Positions 1 through 8,460 of a DNA stretch of 64,000 nt are shown here, piece after piece (position 1 is the first letter of the stretch; every line of letters begins with the position of its first letter). A model generated the notes under the pieces. It made no database searches, was not told where the DNA came from, and was given only the letters and a program-made list of their open reading frames with translations. Origin of the DNA: Allocoprococcus comes (GTDB lineage Bacteria; Bacillota; Clostridia; Lachnospirales; Lachnospiraceae); NCBI RefSeq assembly GCF_013300725.1, contig NZ_JAAIMM010000015.1, positions 1-64,000 of the forward strand, given 5' to 3'. The translations under genes and the position numbers were made by a program.

Positions 1-58
<58 letters not shown>

Positions 59-300
59 ATATGTTTCTTGCAGCTTCGCTGCTTAGTAACATAATCGTTC
101 TTCAACTCTGTTGAAGAACTACTCCGTTTGTACCCAGTCAAGAATCGCTTGGCAATTCTGTTCCTGTTTACTGTTCTGGTTTGACATCTTTCGATGTCCG
201 TTCTTGAAAAATCTCTTTAAAGAATTTTCAGGGTTTGTTGTCTATTGTTCAGTTATCAATGTTCTTTTTTGTTGTTGCCGTTTCATGCGACAGCTTTTAT
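59..300 (-). other. rRNA operon leader
   Basis: About 240 nt separate the proximal rRNA promoter from the 16S start. There is no coding signal. A stable stem, GTTCTTCAAC paired with its complement at about 97-118, and AT-rich single-stranded stretches are visible. This fits a transcribed leader that is trimmed during 16S maturation and that may carry antitermination signals. I could not assign a specific boxA with certainty. Confidence 0.6.
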
Positions 301-329
301 ATTATATCAAAGTGTTTCATGTTTGTCAA
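301..329 (-). promoter_or_regulatory. rRNA promoter P2 (proximal)
   Basis: On the minus strand there is a perfect -35 TTGACA (324-329) and a perfect -10 TATAAT (301-306) with a 17-bp spacer. It points into the 16S gene. Perfect hexamers at ideal spacing are typical of rRNA promoters. Confidence 0.9.
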
Positions 330-386
330 CAACTTTTTTAAATTATTTTTTGTCGCTCATTTATTGTTATCAGCGACAACCTCTAT

Positions 387-415
387 ATACTATCATGTGT
401 ATTTCACTTTGTCAA
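387..415 (-). promoter_or_regulatory. rRNA promoter P1 (distal)
   Basis: On the minus strand there is TTGACA (410-415), a 17-bp spacer and TAGTAT (387-392), 86 bp upstream of P2. Tandem P1/P2 promoters are the usual arrangement before rRNA operons. Confidence 0.88.
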
Positions 416-479
416 CACATTTTTTGAGGTTTTTTATTTTTATTTTTCAGGGGACTATCTTACATCCCTTATTACAAAT

Positions 480-511
480 AAAAATCCACCACTTTTCCGT
501 GACGGATTTTT
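480..511 (-). terminator. Intrinsic terminator after the cvpA-like gene
   Basis: A hairpin with arms AAAAATCC and GGATTTTT, extended by an inner CAC/GTG pairing, ends in a T tract on both strands. It lies 35 bp past the stop of the CvpA-family gene. It separates that gene from the rRNA promoters downstream. Confidence 0.75.
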
Positions 512-545
512 ATAATACCATTATCAGTTTCTATTGTCAAGCCTT

Positions 546-1457
546 TTATCTCAACATTGTTGCAATTTTCATAATTATATTATTATCATATAAAAAACTA
601 AGAATCTGATCTTCTCTGATCATTCCCATTGCCTGCTTTCCTATCGTTGTTGTATACAGAAGCGTAATTACGATAAACAGGATCCCTACTATAATAAATG
701 AAATCGTTGACCCTACCAGAACTCCTGCCAGTCTGTTCAGAATTCCCAGAACCGGAAGTGCTGTCACAAAATCAAGCGCAAACACAACCGCTCTTATCAC
801 AATGGTTGCAAACAGGAATGTTATCAGAAACGCGATAATCTCGATAACCAGCTTTGCAAAATATTTGCTTACATATTCCGCAAATGTCGTTACCCCAAGC
901 TTCTGATAAACTTCACTGTTATTATTTTCCAGAAGAAGATTCTTAAATACATCCGGAAGATCTGCACCCTCGATTGCTGCTATCTGCATCTGCTTTGGAA
1001 CTTCTGCTTCCATGACCGACTGCTTGACTTCTTCAGTTGATGCATGTCCATTGAAAATATCAGGCGAAATTCCATACTGCTGTAGCATCTCGTCGGATAC
1101 ATTTCCATTTACAATATCTTCCACTGTAATTCCGGCAGCCTCCAGTGTCTTCTCGGAAACGCCCGCTGCCAAAAGAATCCCTCTCACCTGTTCTTCCGTA
1201 AGCCCGGACTCTGTATCTGCTTCCCCTGTAAATGCTTTTGTCATCGTCTTTATACACTGCTGCTCGACCATCTCGTCAATTGGCGTAAGTGAATAAATCG
1301 CTTTGCTCACATACGGTGTCGCAAAATATACAACTGCCAGTGTAAGAATCGTCGCCCCAAGCGATACCGCAATTCGGACAGCACCTTTTGCAAATCCCAC
1401 GATTGCCCCTATTGCTATAATTCCTCCAACGATCACCAATAAAATGTTTACTTCCAT
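546..1457 (-). CDS. CvpA-family membrane protein
   Basis: This 303-residue integral membrane protein has two hydrophobic segments at the N-terminus (about 4-24 and 30-50) and two or three at the C-terminus (about 205-230 and 245-275). Between them lies a soluble, acidic insert of about 150 residues. The glycine-rich start (GGIIAIGAIVGFAKG) and C-terminal membrane pair resemble the CvpA/colicin-V-production family, whose bacterial role is poorly defined and linked to envelope stress. The start at 1457 has an SD sequence (TAGGAG) 6 bp upstream. The gene follows the 392-residue protein gene by 9 bp, so the two are co-transcribed. The long central insert is unusual for CvpA proteins of about 160-180 residues. 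Family assignment is by pattern only. Confidence 0.7.
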   Translation of the reverse strand: MEVNILLVIVGGIIAIGAIVGFAKGAVRIAVSLGATILTLAVVYFATPYVSKAIYSLTPIDEMVEQQCIKTMTKAFTGEADTESGLTEEQVRGILLAAGVSEKTLEAAGITVEDIVNGNVSDEMLQQYGISPDIFNGHASTEEVKQSVMEAEVPKQMQIAAIEGADLPDVFKNLLLENNNSEVYQKLGVTTFAEYVSKYFAKLVIEIIAFLITFLFATIVIRAVVFALDFVTALPVLGILNRLAGVLVGSTISFIIVGILFIVITLLYTTTIGKQAMGMIREDQILSFLYDNNIIMKIATMLR

Positions 1458-1466
1458 ACTCTACTC

Positions 1467-2645
1467 CTATTTTACAAGCCGTACCTCTGCAAGTCCGTCT
1501 GCATTCATCACCAGGTACTTGTTGATTCCAAAGATTGGAATCACTTCTTTTATCTCATATTCCGTCGTTCCTTCAAACTGCTTCACACCAAGTCCGGAAT
1601 AAATCAGGCACGATGTTCCGTCATACATGATAACATTTCCATCTGCAACCTTTACATTTCCATATTCTCCGGTAAATGTCTTGGATAATTTCTGATTTCC
1701 TTCCATATCATACAGACGCAGTTCATATTCTCCGCTTTCTTCTTTCAGTATAAAGCCAAGATACTCATCATCATGGAAAAAGCTTTTAATCTGCTTGTCA
1801 AGCTTTACTGTCTTTGAAAGCTTTGGCTTATCCGTCTCTTTATAGATCATAAATGACTGATCTCCGACCAGAACAGATTTCTTCTCATCTATAAAGAATG
1901 AAGTCGGAACGATTATATTTTTGTAAATATCATCCGCAACCTGATATTCTTTGTTCGCCTCATCGGTACTGTCGAAATTCAGATAACCGACTCTGGTTGC
2001 TTCTACGCCATCCACTACACACAAATAAGAAATCTGAAGTCTTGTCCCATTTGGCGAAAGTGCAATTCCGATCGGATATCCGGTTCCGGTAAGAGAAGCC
2101 CGGTGCTCTACCAGTACATTCCCTGTCGCATCATAGCACACAACCATTGGCGAATTTTCATTATTCAGAATCGTGCTGACGATTCCATTCTCCGCAACAG
2201 CAATCTGTTCGATCGGGTAGTTCGTATGGATTTCTCCTTTTGCACCCTTTTCATCCATGACATAGATGTCATTTCCGCCGCGCTCTGCAACCGCAGCTGC
2301 TTTTCCCGAAATCCGGATAACCGGATCCTTGATCTGATAAGACTGGTTCCACTGCTCTACACCTTTTTTGTTGATGTAGGCAATTCCATCCCGTCCGTAT
2401 TTGAGCATTCCGTCTGCATATTGCAGATACTTCAGGTCAGCCGATTCTGTCTCTTTATTCTTATAGCTTTGCAATGTCCGTAAGTTTGTATAGGTCTGCA
2501 GTTCCACCAGCAGGTAACTGCTGATCAGGGCAAATACAAACGCCAGAACTGTTGCTGCCGTCTTTATTCTTTTTTTCACTTTGTACGCTTTTATCTTCTC
2601 TTCCAGGTTTTCTTCCGGATCGCGTACCTTTACAATCACATCCAT
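1467..2645 (-). CDS. DUF5711-like anchored beta-propeller protein
   Basis: This 392-residue protein has a basic cytoplasmic N-terminus of about 28 residues, one transmembrane helix (about 29-50) and a long extracytoplasmic part rich in short beta-strand repeats of the kind seen in WD/PQQ-like propellers. No catalytic motif is visible. It resembles the DUF5711 proteins common in Lachnospiraceae; the function is unknown. The start is supported by the SD sequence AAAGGACAGG just upstream. It lies between the LysM protein gene and the CvpA-like gene, all minus, with gaps of 68 and 9 bp, suggesting an envelope-related operon. Confidence 0.65.
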   Translation of the reverse strand: MDVIVKVRDPEENLEEKIKAYKVKKRIKTAATVLAFVFALISSYLLVELQTYTNLRTLQSYKNKETESADLKYLQYADGMLKYGRDGIAYINKKGVEQWNQSYQIKDPVIRISGKAAAVAERGGNDIYVMDEKGAKGEIHTNYPIEQIAVAENGIVSTILNNENSPMVVCYDATGNVLVEHRASLTGTGYPIGIALSPNGTRLQISYLCVVDGVEATRVGYLNFDSTDEANKEYQVADDIYKNIIVPTSFFIDEKKSVLVGDQSFMIYKETDKPKLSKTVKLDKQIKSFFHDDEYLGFILKEESGEYELRLYDMEGNQKLSKTFTGEYGNVKVADGNVIMYDGTSCLIYSGLGVKQFEGTTEYEIKEVIPIFGINKYLVMNADGLAEVRLVK

Positions 2646-2713
2646 AACCTGTCCTTTTCCTGTCGTTAGTTTGTTGTTAGTATACCACAGTTTTTATTCA
2701 TATGTACAGAAAA

Positions 2714-3850
2714 CTAAGGCAGAATCAGTTTCTGACCGATAAAAATCAGGTTTCCATCCGACAGTCCATTCATTCTGCAGATTGCATCCACATGTCCGCT
2801 GTCTCCATATACCTTTTTGCTGATTTTAGCAAGGGTGTCCCCTTTTTCTACAATATAAATATCTTCCGTCATCTCCTGCATTGTGCTTGCTGCCGGTTCA
2901 CTGGTCTTCTCTTCTTCAGCGGAAGACGTGTCTGATTCTTCTCCCTGCTGTGCTTCCGGTTCCTGCTGCACTTCTGTCTGTGGATCATTTGTTGTCTGAT
3001 CCGACTGAACAGATTCCTCGCTTTTCTGATCATCCGCCGCTTTTACCGTACCATTGGTTTTCTGCGTTTTATTTCCGTCCTGTTTCAAGAGCGAATCCCG
3101 GATAAATTCCAGCGACGACTGAACGCTTTTCATTTTCCCATAGTTATTCAGCGTTGTTACGCCCATGATCAGAACCACGATCACCAGAAACACGCTTGCC
3201 ACATACGTCAGTCCGGAAGATTTTTTCTGTTCCTGCGCCTCAATTCTTTCTTTCACAAGATTGCGAAAGTCTTTTGCAGCCTTATCTTCCACAACTTCGC
3301 TGGGAGTCACGCCAATCTTTTTCCGCGCCGTGATCATATAGCTCTGCATTGCAGCATTTTTTTCATAATACACATAATGCCCGCCAATCTGCATCAGTTC
3401 TTTATATTTGTAGCAATAATACTGCTCTTCCATTTCCGCATTGTCTTTTAATATGAAAACGGTATTTTTTTCGGAAAAATATTTTTCATGTGCTTTAAAT
3501 ATTTTTCCGTCGATCAGCATTCGTACGCCCGGTCTGCAAAGCATCCAGCCAATCAGTGTGCCTTCTTCAAAATATTCCTGTTTTTCCTGCTTTGCTTTCT
3601 CAAAATTTTCCTGCGAAATGGTCTCATTTTCATCTTCGGAAATCTCCATGCAGATCGCCCCGAAAATATAGATACATTCCTGCCCTTCTGTTTCTTCTTT
3701 CTTCCCGACCAGGAATGCTCCCACCTGTTTATTGTCCGCTTTATCACAAATCTGATTCAGAAATGTATCTACATAATCTTCCACGTAAATCTTCGGAGTA
3801 TCACTCACATTTCCTATCTGGCGTACATTTTTTGGAAATTTGTTTTCCAT
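2714..3850 (-). CDS. Membrane protein with C-terminal LysM domain
   Basis: This is a 378-residue protein. Residues 1-165 form a soluble domain that resembles a degenerate MPN/JAB fold (AFLVGK, IFGAIC, GWMLCRPG), but without the metal-binding His-x-His motif. A single transmembrane helix lies at about 208-228. A Q/E/S-rich linker follows at about 245-325. The C-terminal 45 residues are a LysM module (IVEKGDTLAKISKKVYG to IGQKLILP) that would bind peptidoglycan outside the membrane. The topology is therefore N-in, LysM-out. The SD sequence GAGGTGAGAG supports the start. It probably links a cytoplasmic event to the cell wall, but the function is unknown. Confidence 0.75.
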   Translation of the reverse strand: MENKFPKNVRQIGNVSDTPKIYVEDYVDTFLNQICDKADNKQVGAFLVGKKEETEGQECIYIFGAICMEISEDENETISQENFEKAKQEKQEYFEEGTLIGWMLCRPGVRMLIDGKIFKAHEKYFSEKNTVFILKDNAEMEEQYYCYKYKELMQIGGHYVYYEKNAAMQSYMITARKKIGVTPSEVVEDKAAKDFRNLVKERIEAQEQKKSSGLTYVASVFLVIVVLIMGVTTLNNYGKMKSVQSSLEFIRDSLLKQDGNKTQKTNGTVKAADDQKSEESVQSDQTTNDPQTEVQQEPEAQQGEESDTSSAEEEKTSEPAASTMQEMTEDIYIVEKGDTLAKISKKVYGDSGHVDAICRMNGLSDGNLIFIGQKLILP

Positions 3851-3916
3851 AATACTCTCACCTCATTCTGCATATTTTGTAGTTTAGGCTATCGTATCAT
3901 ATGGAAAACACACTTT

Positions 3917-4516
3917 TTATCGCTTTGTGTCTACTAAATAGGAAAATCGTTCGACAATCCTGTCCATTCCCCGTTTTTTCTTTACCGGATCGCTCTCTTT
4001 CCGCTGTGCAGTCTCAAAACTGCCGCAATATTTGTCAGCAAGTGTCGTAATCCATCCTTCTTTTGTCCGCGGCACAGAAAAAAGTGTGACCGGCCACATA
4101 TGGTTGATGATAATATCCCGTTCCGTACTGTTCAGCTCAAAAAATTTCTCGGCATTCTGTAGTGCCCTTTTCGGATGAGTCATTCCGTGAAAACGGTCTC
4201 CTGTCCGTTTGGCGTGGGTATGCCAGTCATATAGGAACAGATCGTGGAGCATCCCGGCCCTTGCTGCCGATTCTGCATCCAGCCCCAGTGCCTTGCACCA
4301 GATATAATTATAATAAGAAACGTGGAGACAATGCTGATAGCAGTTCGTCACTCCGTGGTGCGGATAAAGCTTCATCCTCAGCACAACCGGATGTGTCGCA
4401 ATGTCTTTGATACATTCATAAAACTGCTCAAATTCTTCATCCAGCTCTTCCGGCGTTTTATTTTCATTTTTTAATTTATCATTTAACTCGGTAATCGTTT
4501 GCTGTAATCTTTCCAT
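3917..4516 (-). CDS. HD-domain phosphohydrolase-like protein
   Basis: This 199-residue protein carries an HD-type metal site: an early His (YQHCLHVSYY), the HD pair in GMLHDLFLYDWH, further His residues (FHGMTHP) and a late IINHMWP. HD proteins hydrolyse phosphate esters or nucleotides; the substrate is not predictable here. I chose the ATG at 4516 because GAGGG lies 9 bp upstream. An in-frame GTG at 4558 would extend it by 14 residues, but it coincides with the predicted transcription start from the extended -10 promoter at 4565-4573. It is monocistronic and diverges from the membrane protein gene on the plus strand. Confidence 0.75.
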   Translation of the reverse strand: MERLQQTITELNDKLKNENKTPEELDEEFEQFYECIKDIATHPVVLRMKLYPHHGVTNCYQHCLHVSYYNYIWCKALGLDAESAARAGMLHDLFLYDWHTHAKRTGDRFHGMTHPKRALQNAEKFFELNSTERDIIINHMWPVTLFSVPRTKEGWITTLADKYCGSFETAQRKESDPVKKKRGMDRIVERFSYLVDTKR

Positions 4517-4539
4517 TTGGGTTTCCCTCTTTTTCTGTC

Positions 4540-4573
4540 GGTATACTTTTCCCGACACTCTTTAAGTATACCA
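4540..4573 (-). promoter_or_regulatory. Extended -10 promoter inside a 9-bp inverted repeat
   Basis: On the minus strand TGGTATACT (4565-4573) is an extended -10 element with no good -35. The same bases form one arm of a perfect inverted repeat, GGTATACTT / AAGTATACC (4540-4548 and 4564-4572, 15-bp spacer). A protein bound to this repeat would cover the -10 and the start site. Confidence 0.5.
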
Positions 4574-4645
4574 AAATTTCTTTCATTCCACCTCATTCTT
4601 TTCTAAAGAATTCCTTATGATTTTGTGATGTTTCTGTGATTCGTA

Positions 4646-4672
4646 TTGTTTCTTTCAAATTCCTGGTATAAA
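4646..4672 (+). promoter_or_regulatory. Promoter of the 266-residue membrane protein gene
   Basis: TTGTTT (4646-4651), a 15-bp spacer and an extended -10 TGGTATAAA (TATAAA at 4667-4672) lie 36 bp before the plus-strand start codon. The short spacer is offset by the TG extension. Confidence 0.5.
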
Positions 4673-4708
4673 ATAGGGCGAAACTAAAATGAGGAGGCTG
4701 ATTGTAAC

Positions 4709-5509
4709 ATGAAACAGATTTATGAAGACCTGTCAGACGATACTGACTTTGATATCATTGATCTGGACGACATACCGGATCGGGATACCGTAAAAAGGCG
4801 TAAAAAGAAATCTCAAAGAGATGTAAATAAAATCAACAAAAGCGAGGAAGTAAAAAAGGAGGGACACTCTTTCACCGAAGATCTTTCGGAGGATTCACGA
4901 AAGAAGCGGTCTGAAAAAGCCCGGAAACGTACTTCCGGAAGCTCTGGAAACGGCAGTTCAAAAGCTTCCGGGAAAAAGCGTTCCACTCCATCCGCTTCGA
5001 TCATCACCACTCCGGTGAAAAAGACCGTGCAGACCGGCGCAAAAGTAACCAGCAAACTCCTGCAGATCGGAGCCCGTGGCGTAACGCTTCTGATGATCGC
5101 CGCAATTGCATTTATTATTTTCAAGAATTTCTGGAGCAGTTATCCGGTATACGGTTCACTTGCCACAGCGGTAAATGCCAGGAATTATACGCTCGGTGCC
5201 TTCCTTGGCTTCGCAGCATTTCTGCTGATTATGGAGATTATTTTCTTCCTGTGGGCGCTGACCGGACCTTGCGCTTATGGCGACAGGGGAACAAAGCGTG
5301 TCGATACCGGACGGGGGCTTTTCTCCTTCCTGTTCATCGGTGTAACTGTAGTTGCTGCCGGAATGTTCTGGAATCTGATTCCTTCTTCTCCATCACCACT
5401 GACTGGTCTTGCCGGCGGTCTGCAGCTGTATGGAGGTCTGAAAGGAATCCTTCTTCCATTATGCGGAGTTGGACTCGTAAGCTGTATTATACGGAAAATA
5501 TTTTCCTAG
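4709..5509 (+). CDS. Multi-pass membrane protein with charged N-terminal tail
   Basis: This is a 266-residue protein of unknown function. The first 90 residues are hydrophilic and disordered: acidic at 5-30, then rich in Lys, Arg, Ser and Gly. About four hydrophobic helices follow (approximately 127-145, 160-182, 205-225 and 240-262). There is no signal peptide and no enzymatic motif. A strong SD sequence (GAGGAGG) sits 9 bp upstream. The gene is alone on its strand between the HD gene (divergent) and the transketolase operon (convergent). The basic tail could bind nucleic acid or lipid headgroups, but that is speculation. Confidence 0.65.
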   Translation: MKQIYEDLSDDTDFDIIDLDDIPDRDTVKRRKKKSQRDVNKINKSEEVKKEGHSFTEDLSEDSRKKRSEKARKRTSGSSGNGSSKASGKKRSTPSASIITTPVKKTVQTGAKVTSKLLQIGARGVTLLMIAAIAFIIFKNFWSSYPVYGSLATAVNARNYTLGAFLGFAAFLLIMEIIFFLWALTGPCAYGDRGTKRVDTGRGLFSFLFIGVTVVAAGMFWNLIPSSPSPLTGLAGGLQLYGGLKGILLPLCGVGLVSCIIRKIFS

Positions 5510-5613
5510 AACGGGAAATATGCCACTCTCAAAATATAACCGGTTATAGCACCACCGGTCTGGTGCTGTATCCTTCTCACTCCCACAGCGGATTAAGAAC
5601 TTTCATCCATAAC

Positions 5614-5653
5614 AAAAATGCCAGTCCCGGTTTACACCGGTTCTGGCATTTTT
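5614..5653. terminator. Bidirectional terminator
   Basis: A hairpin with arms AAAAATGCCAG and CTGGCATTTTT, plus an inner CCGGT/ACCGG pairing, has A tracts on one side and T tracts on the other. It serves the convergent membrane protein gene and the transketolase operon. A smaller stem, AGCACCA/TGGTGCT, lies at 5548-5567 without a T tract. Confidence 0.85.
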
Positions 5654-5680
5654 ATTATGGATTCTCAGAATCCTTTTTTA

Positions 5681-6622
5681 TTATTTTACAAATGCTTTTA
5701 CTTTTTCGTAAATGCTGTCTGCATCCAGTCCGTACTTCTTGATCAGTTCTACTGCCGGGCCAGATTCTCCGAATGTATCCATAACCCCAATCTTCAGAAC
5801 AGGTGTCGGAAGTTTTTCAGAAAGTGTATCACATACAGCGCTTCCAAGCCCGCCGATGACAGAATGTTCTTCTACTGTAACGACTTTTCCTGTCTCTTTT
5901 GCTGCTGCAACGATGAGTTCTTCATCTAATGGTTTGATTGTATGGATATTGATCACCTTTGCATCGATTCCGTCTGCTGCAAGCTTTTCAGCTGCTGCAA
6001 GCGATTCGCTTACTTCAAGTCCTGTTGCAACGATTGTCACATCTTTACCTTCGCGAAGCACGATTCCTTTTCCAATCTCAAACTTGTAATCCGGATTGTC
6101 ATTGATTACCGGTACTGCAAGTCTTCCGAAACGCATATAAACCGGTCCCTGATGTTCGTATGCTGCAAATACTGCTGCTTTTGCTTCTACATCATCTGCC
6201 GGGCTGATCACTACCATACCCGGAATTGTTCTCATAAGAGCGATATCTTCGTTACACTGATGTGTAGCTCCGTCCTCACCAACGGAAATACCTGCATGTG
6301 TAGCACCGATCTTAACATTGTTCTTCGGATATCCAACAGAGTTACGAACCTGTTCAAATGCACGTCCTGCTGCGAACATTGCAAATGAGCTTGCGAACGG
6401 AACTTTTCCTGTTGTAGCGATACCAGCTGCAACACCGATCATGTTGCCTTCTGCGATACCACAGTCGATAAATCTTTCCGGGAATGCTTTCTTGAATGTT
6501 CCTGTCTTTGTAGCTCCTGCAAGGTCAGCATCAAGTACTACGACATCGTCATGCAGTTTTCCAAGCTCAACTAAAGCATTACCATAGCTTTCTCTTGTTG
6601 CGATTTTCTTTACTTCTGACAT
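5681..6622 (-). CDS. Transketolase, C-terminal subunit
   Basis: This 313-residue protein matches the C-terminal half of transketolase: the pyrimidine-binding domain (about 5-170, with ATRESYGNALVELGKLHDD and GIAEGNMIGVAAGIA) and the transketolase C domain (about 185-305). With the adjacent N-terminal subunit it moves two-carbon ketol units between sugar phosphates, using thiamine diphosphate, in the non-oxidative pentose phosphate pathway. The start codon overlaps the last 13 bases of the upstream subunit gene, implying translational coupling and 1:1 assembly. Two-gene transketolases are common in Clostridia and archaea. Confidence 0.93.
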   Translation of the reverse strand: MSEVKKIATRESYGNALVELGKLHDDVVVLDADLAGATKTGTFKKAFPERFIDCGIAEGNMIGVAAGIATTGKVPFASSFAMFAAGRAFEQVRNSVGYPKNNVKIGATHAGISVGEDGATHQCNEDIALMRTIPGMVVISPADDVEAKAAVFAAYEHQGPVYMRFGRLAVPVINDNPDYKFEIGKGIVLREGKDVTIVATGLEVSESLAAAEKLAADGIDAKVINIHTIKPLDEELIVAAAKETGKVVTVEEHSVIGGLGSAVCDTLSEKLPTPVLKIGVMDTFGESGPAVELIKKYGLDADSIYEKVKAFVK

Positions 6623-7446
6623 AATGCTTCACCTGCTTTCTCTAAATCTTCCATAGCGATCTTGTATTCTTCATCGTTCGGAGCTTTTCCATGCCATCCA
6701 GCCTGGTCTTCCATGAAGGAAACGCCTTTACCTTTTACAGTCTTGGCGATGATAGCTGTCGGCATTCCTTTTGTCTCTTTTGCTTCTTTGAAAGCAGCTG
6801 CAATCTGATCGAAGTCATGTCCATCGATATTGATTACATGGAAGTTGAATGCTTCAAATTTCTTGTCGATCGGGTATGGTGAGTTTACTTCATCAATACG
6901 TCCATCGATCTGAAGGTTGTTGTTATCTACAATGACTACCAGGTTGTCCAGTTTTTTGAATCCTGCTAACATAGAAGCTTCCCAAACCTGTCCTTCCTGA
7001 ATTTCTCCATCTCCGAGAAGTGTGTATACACGATAGTCATCATTGCTGAGTTTCGCTGAAATAGCCATACCAACAGCAGCTGAGATTCCCTGTCCCAGAG
7101 ATCCGCTTGACATATCAACACCAGGGATGTGCTTCATATCTGGATGTCCCTGAAGGTAAGATCCTGTATGACGAAGTGTTTTGAGGTCTTCTACCGGAAA
7201 GAATCCTCTGTGTGCCAGTGCAGAATAGTATCCCGGAGCTGTATGTCCTTTGGAAAGAACGAAACGGTCGCGGTCTGCTTTCTTAGGATCCTTAGGATCG
7301 ATATTTAACTCTTCAAAATATAAATATGTGTAGATGTCTGCTGCTGACAGAGATCCGCCCGGATGTCCGGATTTGGCAGCGTGCACTGCTGTCACGATGC
7401 TCTTACGGATTTCATTTGCAGTTTTCATAAGCTCTGACTTGTTCAT
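6610..7446 (-). CDS. Transketolase, N-terminal (TPP-binding) subunit
   Basis: This 278-residue protein carries the thiamine diphosphate-binding half of transketolase. Key segments are SGHPGGSLSAADIY near residue 26, KGHTAPGYYSAL near 65, and the GDG...NN cofactor motif (GDGEIQEGQVWE to VDNNNLQ, about 145-180). It forms the active site with the subunit encoded just downstream. A strong SD sequence (AGGAGG) precedes the start at 7446. It lies 94 bp downstream of the transaldolase gene in the same direction, so both enzymes of the non-oxidative pentose phosphate branch probably share a transcript. Confidence 0.94.
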   Translation of the reverse strand: MNKSELMKTANEIRKSIVTAVHAAKSGHPGGSLSAADIYTYLYFEELNIDPKDPKKADRDRFVLSKGHTAPGYYSALAHRGFFPVEDLKTLRHTGSYLQGHPDMKHIPGVDMSSGSLGQGISAAVGMAISAKLSNDDYRVYTLLGDGEIQEGQVWEASMLAGFKKLDNLVVIVDNNNLQIDGRIDEVNSPYPIDKKFEAFNFHVINIDGHDFDQIAAAFKEAKETKGMPTAIIAKTVKGKGVSFMEDQAGWHGKAPNDEEYKIAMEDLEKAGEALCQK

Positions 7447-7487
7447 GAAAATATGCCTCCTGAAATAGTTTATTTTTAGTCACTTTG

Positions 7488-7517
7488 TCGGAAGCGCAGA
7501 TTCATGCTCTTCCGACA
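7488..7517 (-). other. Intergenic hairpin between transaldolase and transketolase
   Basis: TGTCGGAAG and CTTCCGACA form a perfect 9-bp stem with a 12-base loop. No T tract follows on the minus strand, so it is unlikely to be a full terminator. It may stabilise the upstream message or mark an RNA processing site that tunes the ratio of the two enzymes. Confidence 0.5.
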
Positions 7518-7540
7518 GTAAATTATTCTGATTGTAAATC

Positions 7541-8197
7541 TTATTCTCCGAATACTGCTTTGTAATCAGCCTGGAATTTTGCGATACCAGCATCTGTAAG
7601 CGGATGATGTGTCATCTGCTCGATTACTTTGTAAGGAACAGTTGCAATATCAGCACCTGCAAGTGCACATTCTGTAACATGCATTGGGTTACGGACGCTC
7701 GCGCAGATGATCTGTGTATTAATATCTCCAGCCGCTGCAAACATTTCAGCGATTTCTTCGATCAGTTCTGTTCCACGTACAGAAATATCATCCAGACGTC
7801 CAAGGAACGGCGATACATATGTAGCCCCTGCTCTTGCTGCAAGAAGTGCCTGGTTTGCTGTGAATACCAGTGTTACATTTGTCTTGATTCCTTCAGCTGT
7901 AAGAGCTTTACAAGCTTTCAGTCCTTCTACAGTCATCGGAATTTTAACTACCATGTTCGGATGGATCTTAGCGATTTCTCTACCTTCTGCAATCATACCT
8001 TCTGCATCAGTAGTTGTTGCTTTTACTTCTCCACTGATTGGTCCGTCTACGATAGATGCGATCTCTGCGATAACTTCTTTAAAATCACGCCCCTCTTTTG
8101 CGATCAGTGACGGGTTTGTTGTAACTCCGCAGATAACTCCCATATCGTTAGCTTTTTTAATGTCTTCCACATTTGCTGTGTCGATGAAAAATCTCAT
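7541..8197 (-). CDS. tal: Transaldolase / fructose-6-phosphate aldolase family
   Basis: This 218-residue protein has the short TalC/FSA-type transaldolase fold. The N-terminus [13 protein letters not shown], the [11 protein letters not shown] motif (26-36) and the Schiff-base lysine in VVKIPMT (Lys85) are all present. It would interconvert sedoheptulose-7-phosphate and glyceraldehyde-3-phosphate with erythrose-4-phosphate and fructose-6-phosphate; this subfamily can instead act as a fructose-6-phosphate aldolase, and sequence alone does not settle which. The start has the SD sequence AAGGAGG. Its 263-bp upstream region holds repeated palindromes (8325-8444), suggesting control by the neighbouring LacI-type regulator. 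Confidence 0.92.
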   Translation of the reverse strand: MRFFIDTANVEDIKKANDMGVICGVTTNPSLIAKEGRDFKEVIAEIASIVDGPISGEVKATTTDAEGMIAEGREIAKIHPNMVVKIPMTVEGLKACKALTAEGIKTNVTLVFTANQALLAARAGATYVSPFLGRLDDISVRGTELIEEIAEMFAAAGDINTQIICASVRNPMHVTECALAGADIATVPYKVIEQMTHHPLTDAGIAKFQADYKAVFGE

Positions 8198-8324
8198 TTC
8201 GTTTTCCTCCTTATGAACATGAAAATTCGTATTTTCCGTTATCAGGAATCCCTCTTTTTATCTGATTGCCTGACTTGGTTAAATTATATCGCAATTTACT
8301 CTGGCAGGTCAATAGCCATATGTT

Positions 8325-8444
8325 TTTATTAGTAATTTTTCATGTTAATATTAACTATTTTATTAGTAATTTTTCAATACTGTTTTTGAGTAATCCTCTA
8401 TTTTATAGTGTTTTTAAAGACCTAAATTATGAAATATTACTAAT
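8325..8444. promoter_or_regulatory. Cluster of ATTAGTAAT palindromes upstream of transaldolase
   Basis: The 18-mer TTTATTAGTAATTTTTCA occurs at 8325-8342 and again at 8359-8376, 34 bp apart. Its core ATTAGTAAT is a palindrome around one base, and an inverted copy (ATTACTAAT) lies at 8436-8444. A further 12-bp palindrome, GTTAATATTAAC, sits between the first two copies at 8344-8355. The cluster fills the gap between the LacI-type regulator gene and transaldolase, so it may be an operator array. LacI operators normally have a central CG, which is absent here, so the bound protein is uncertain. Confidence 0.45.
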
Positions 8445-8460
8445 ATTTTTTGGATTTAAA

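Noticed and set aside
4517-4558. GTG start giving a longer HD protein
   Set aside because: It coincides with the predicted transcription start and lacks an SD, whereas ATG 4516 has GAGGG.
5548-5567. Stem AGCACCA/TGGTGCT as a terminator
   Set aside because: No T tract on either strand; the strong terminator is at 5614-5653.
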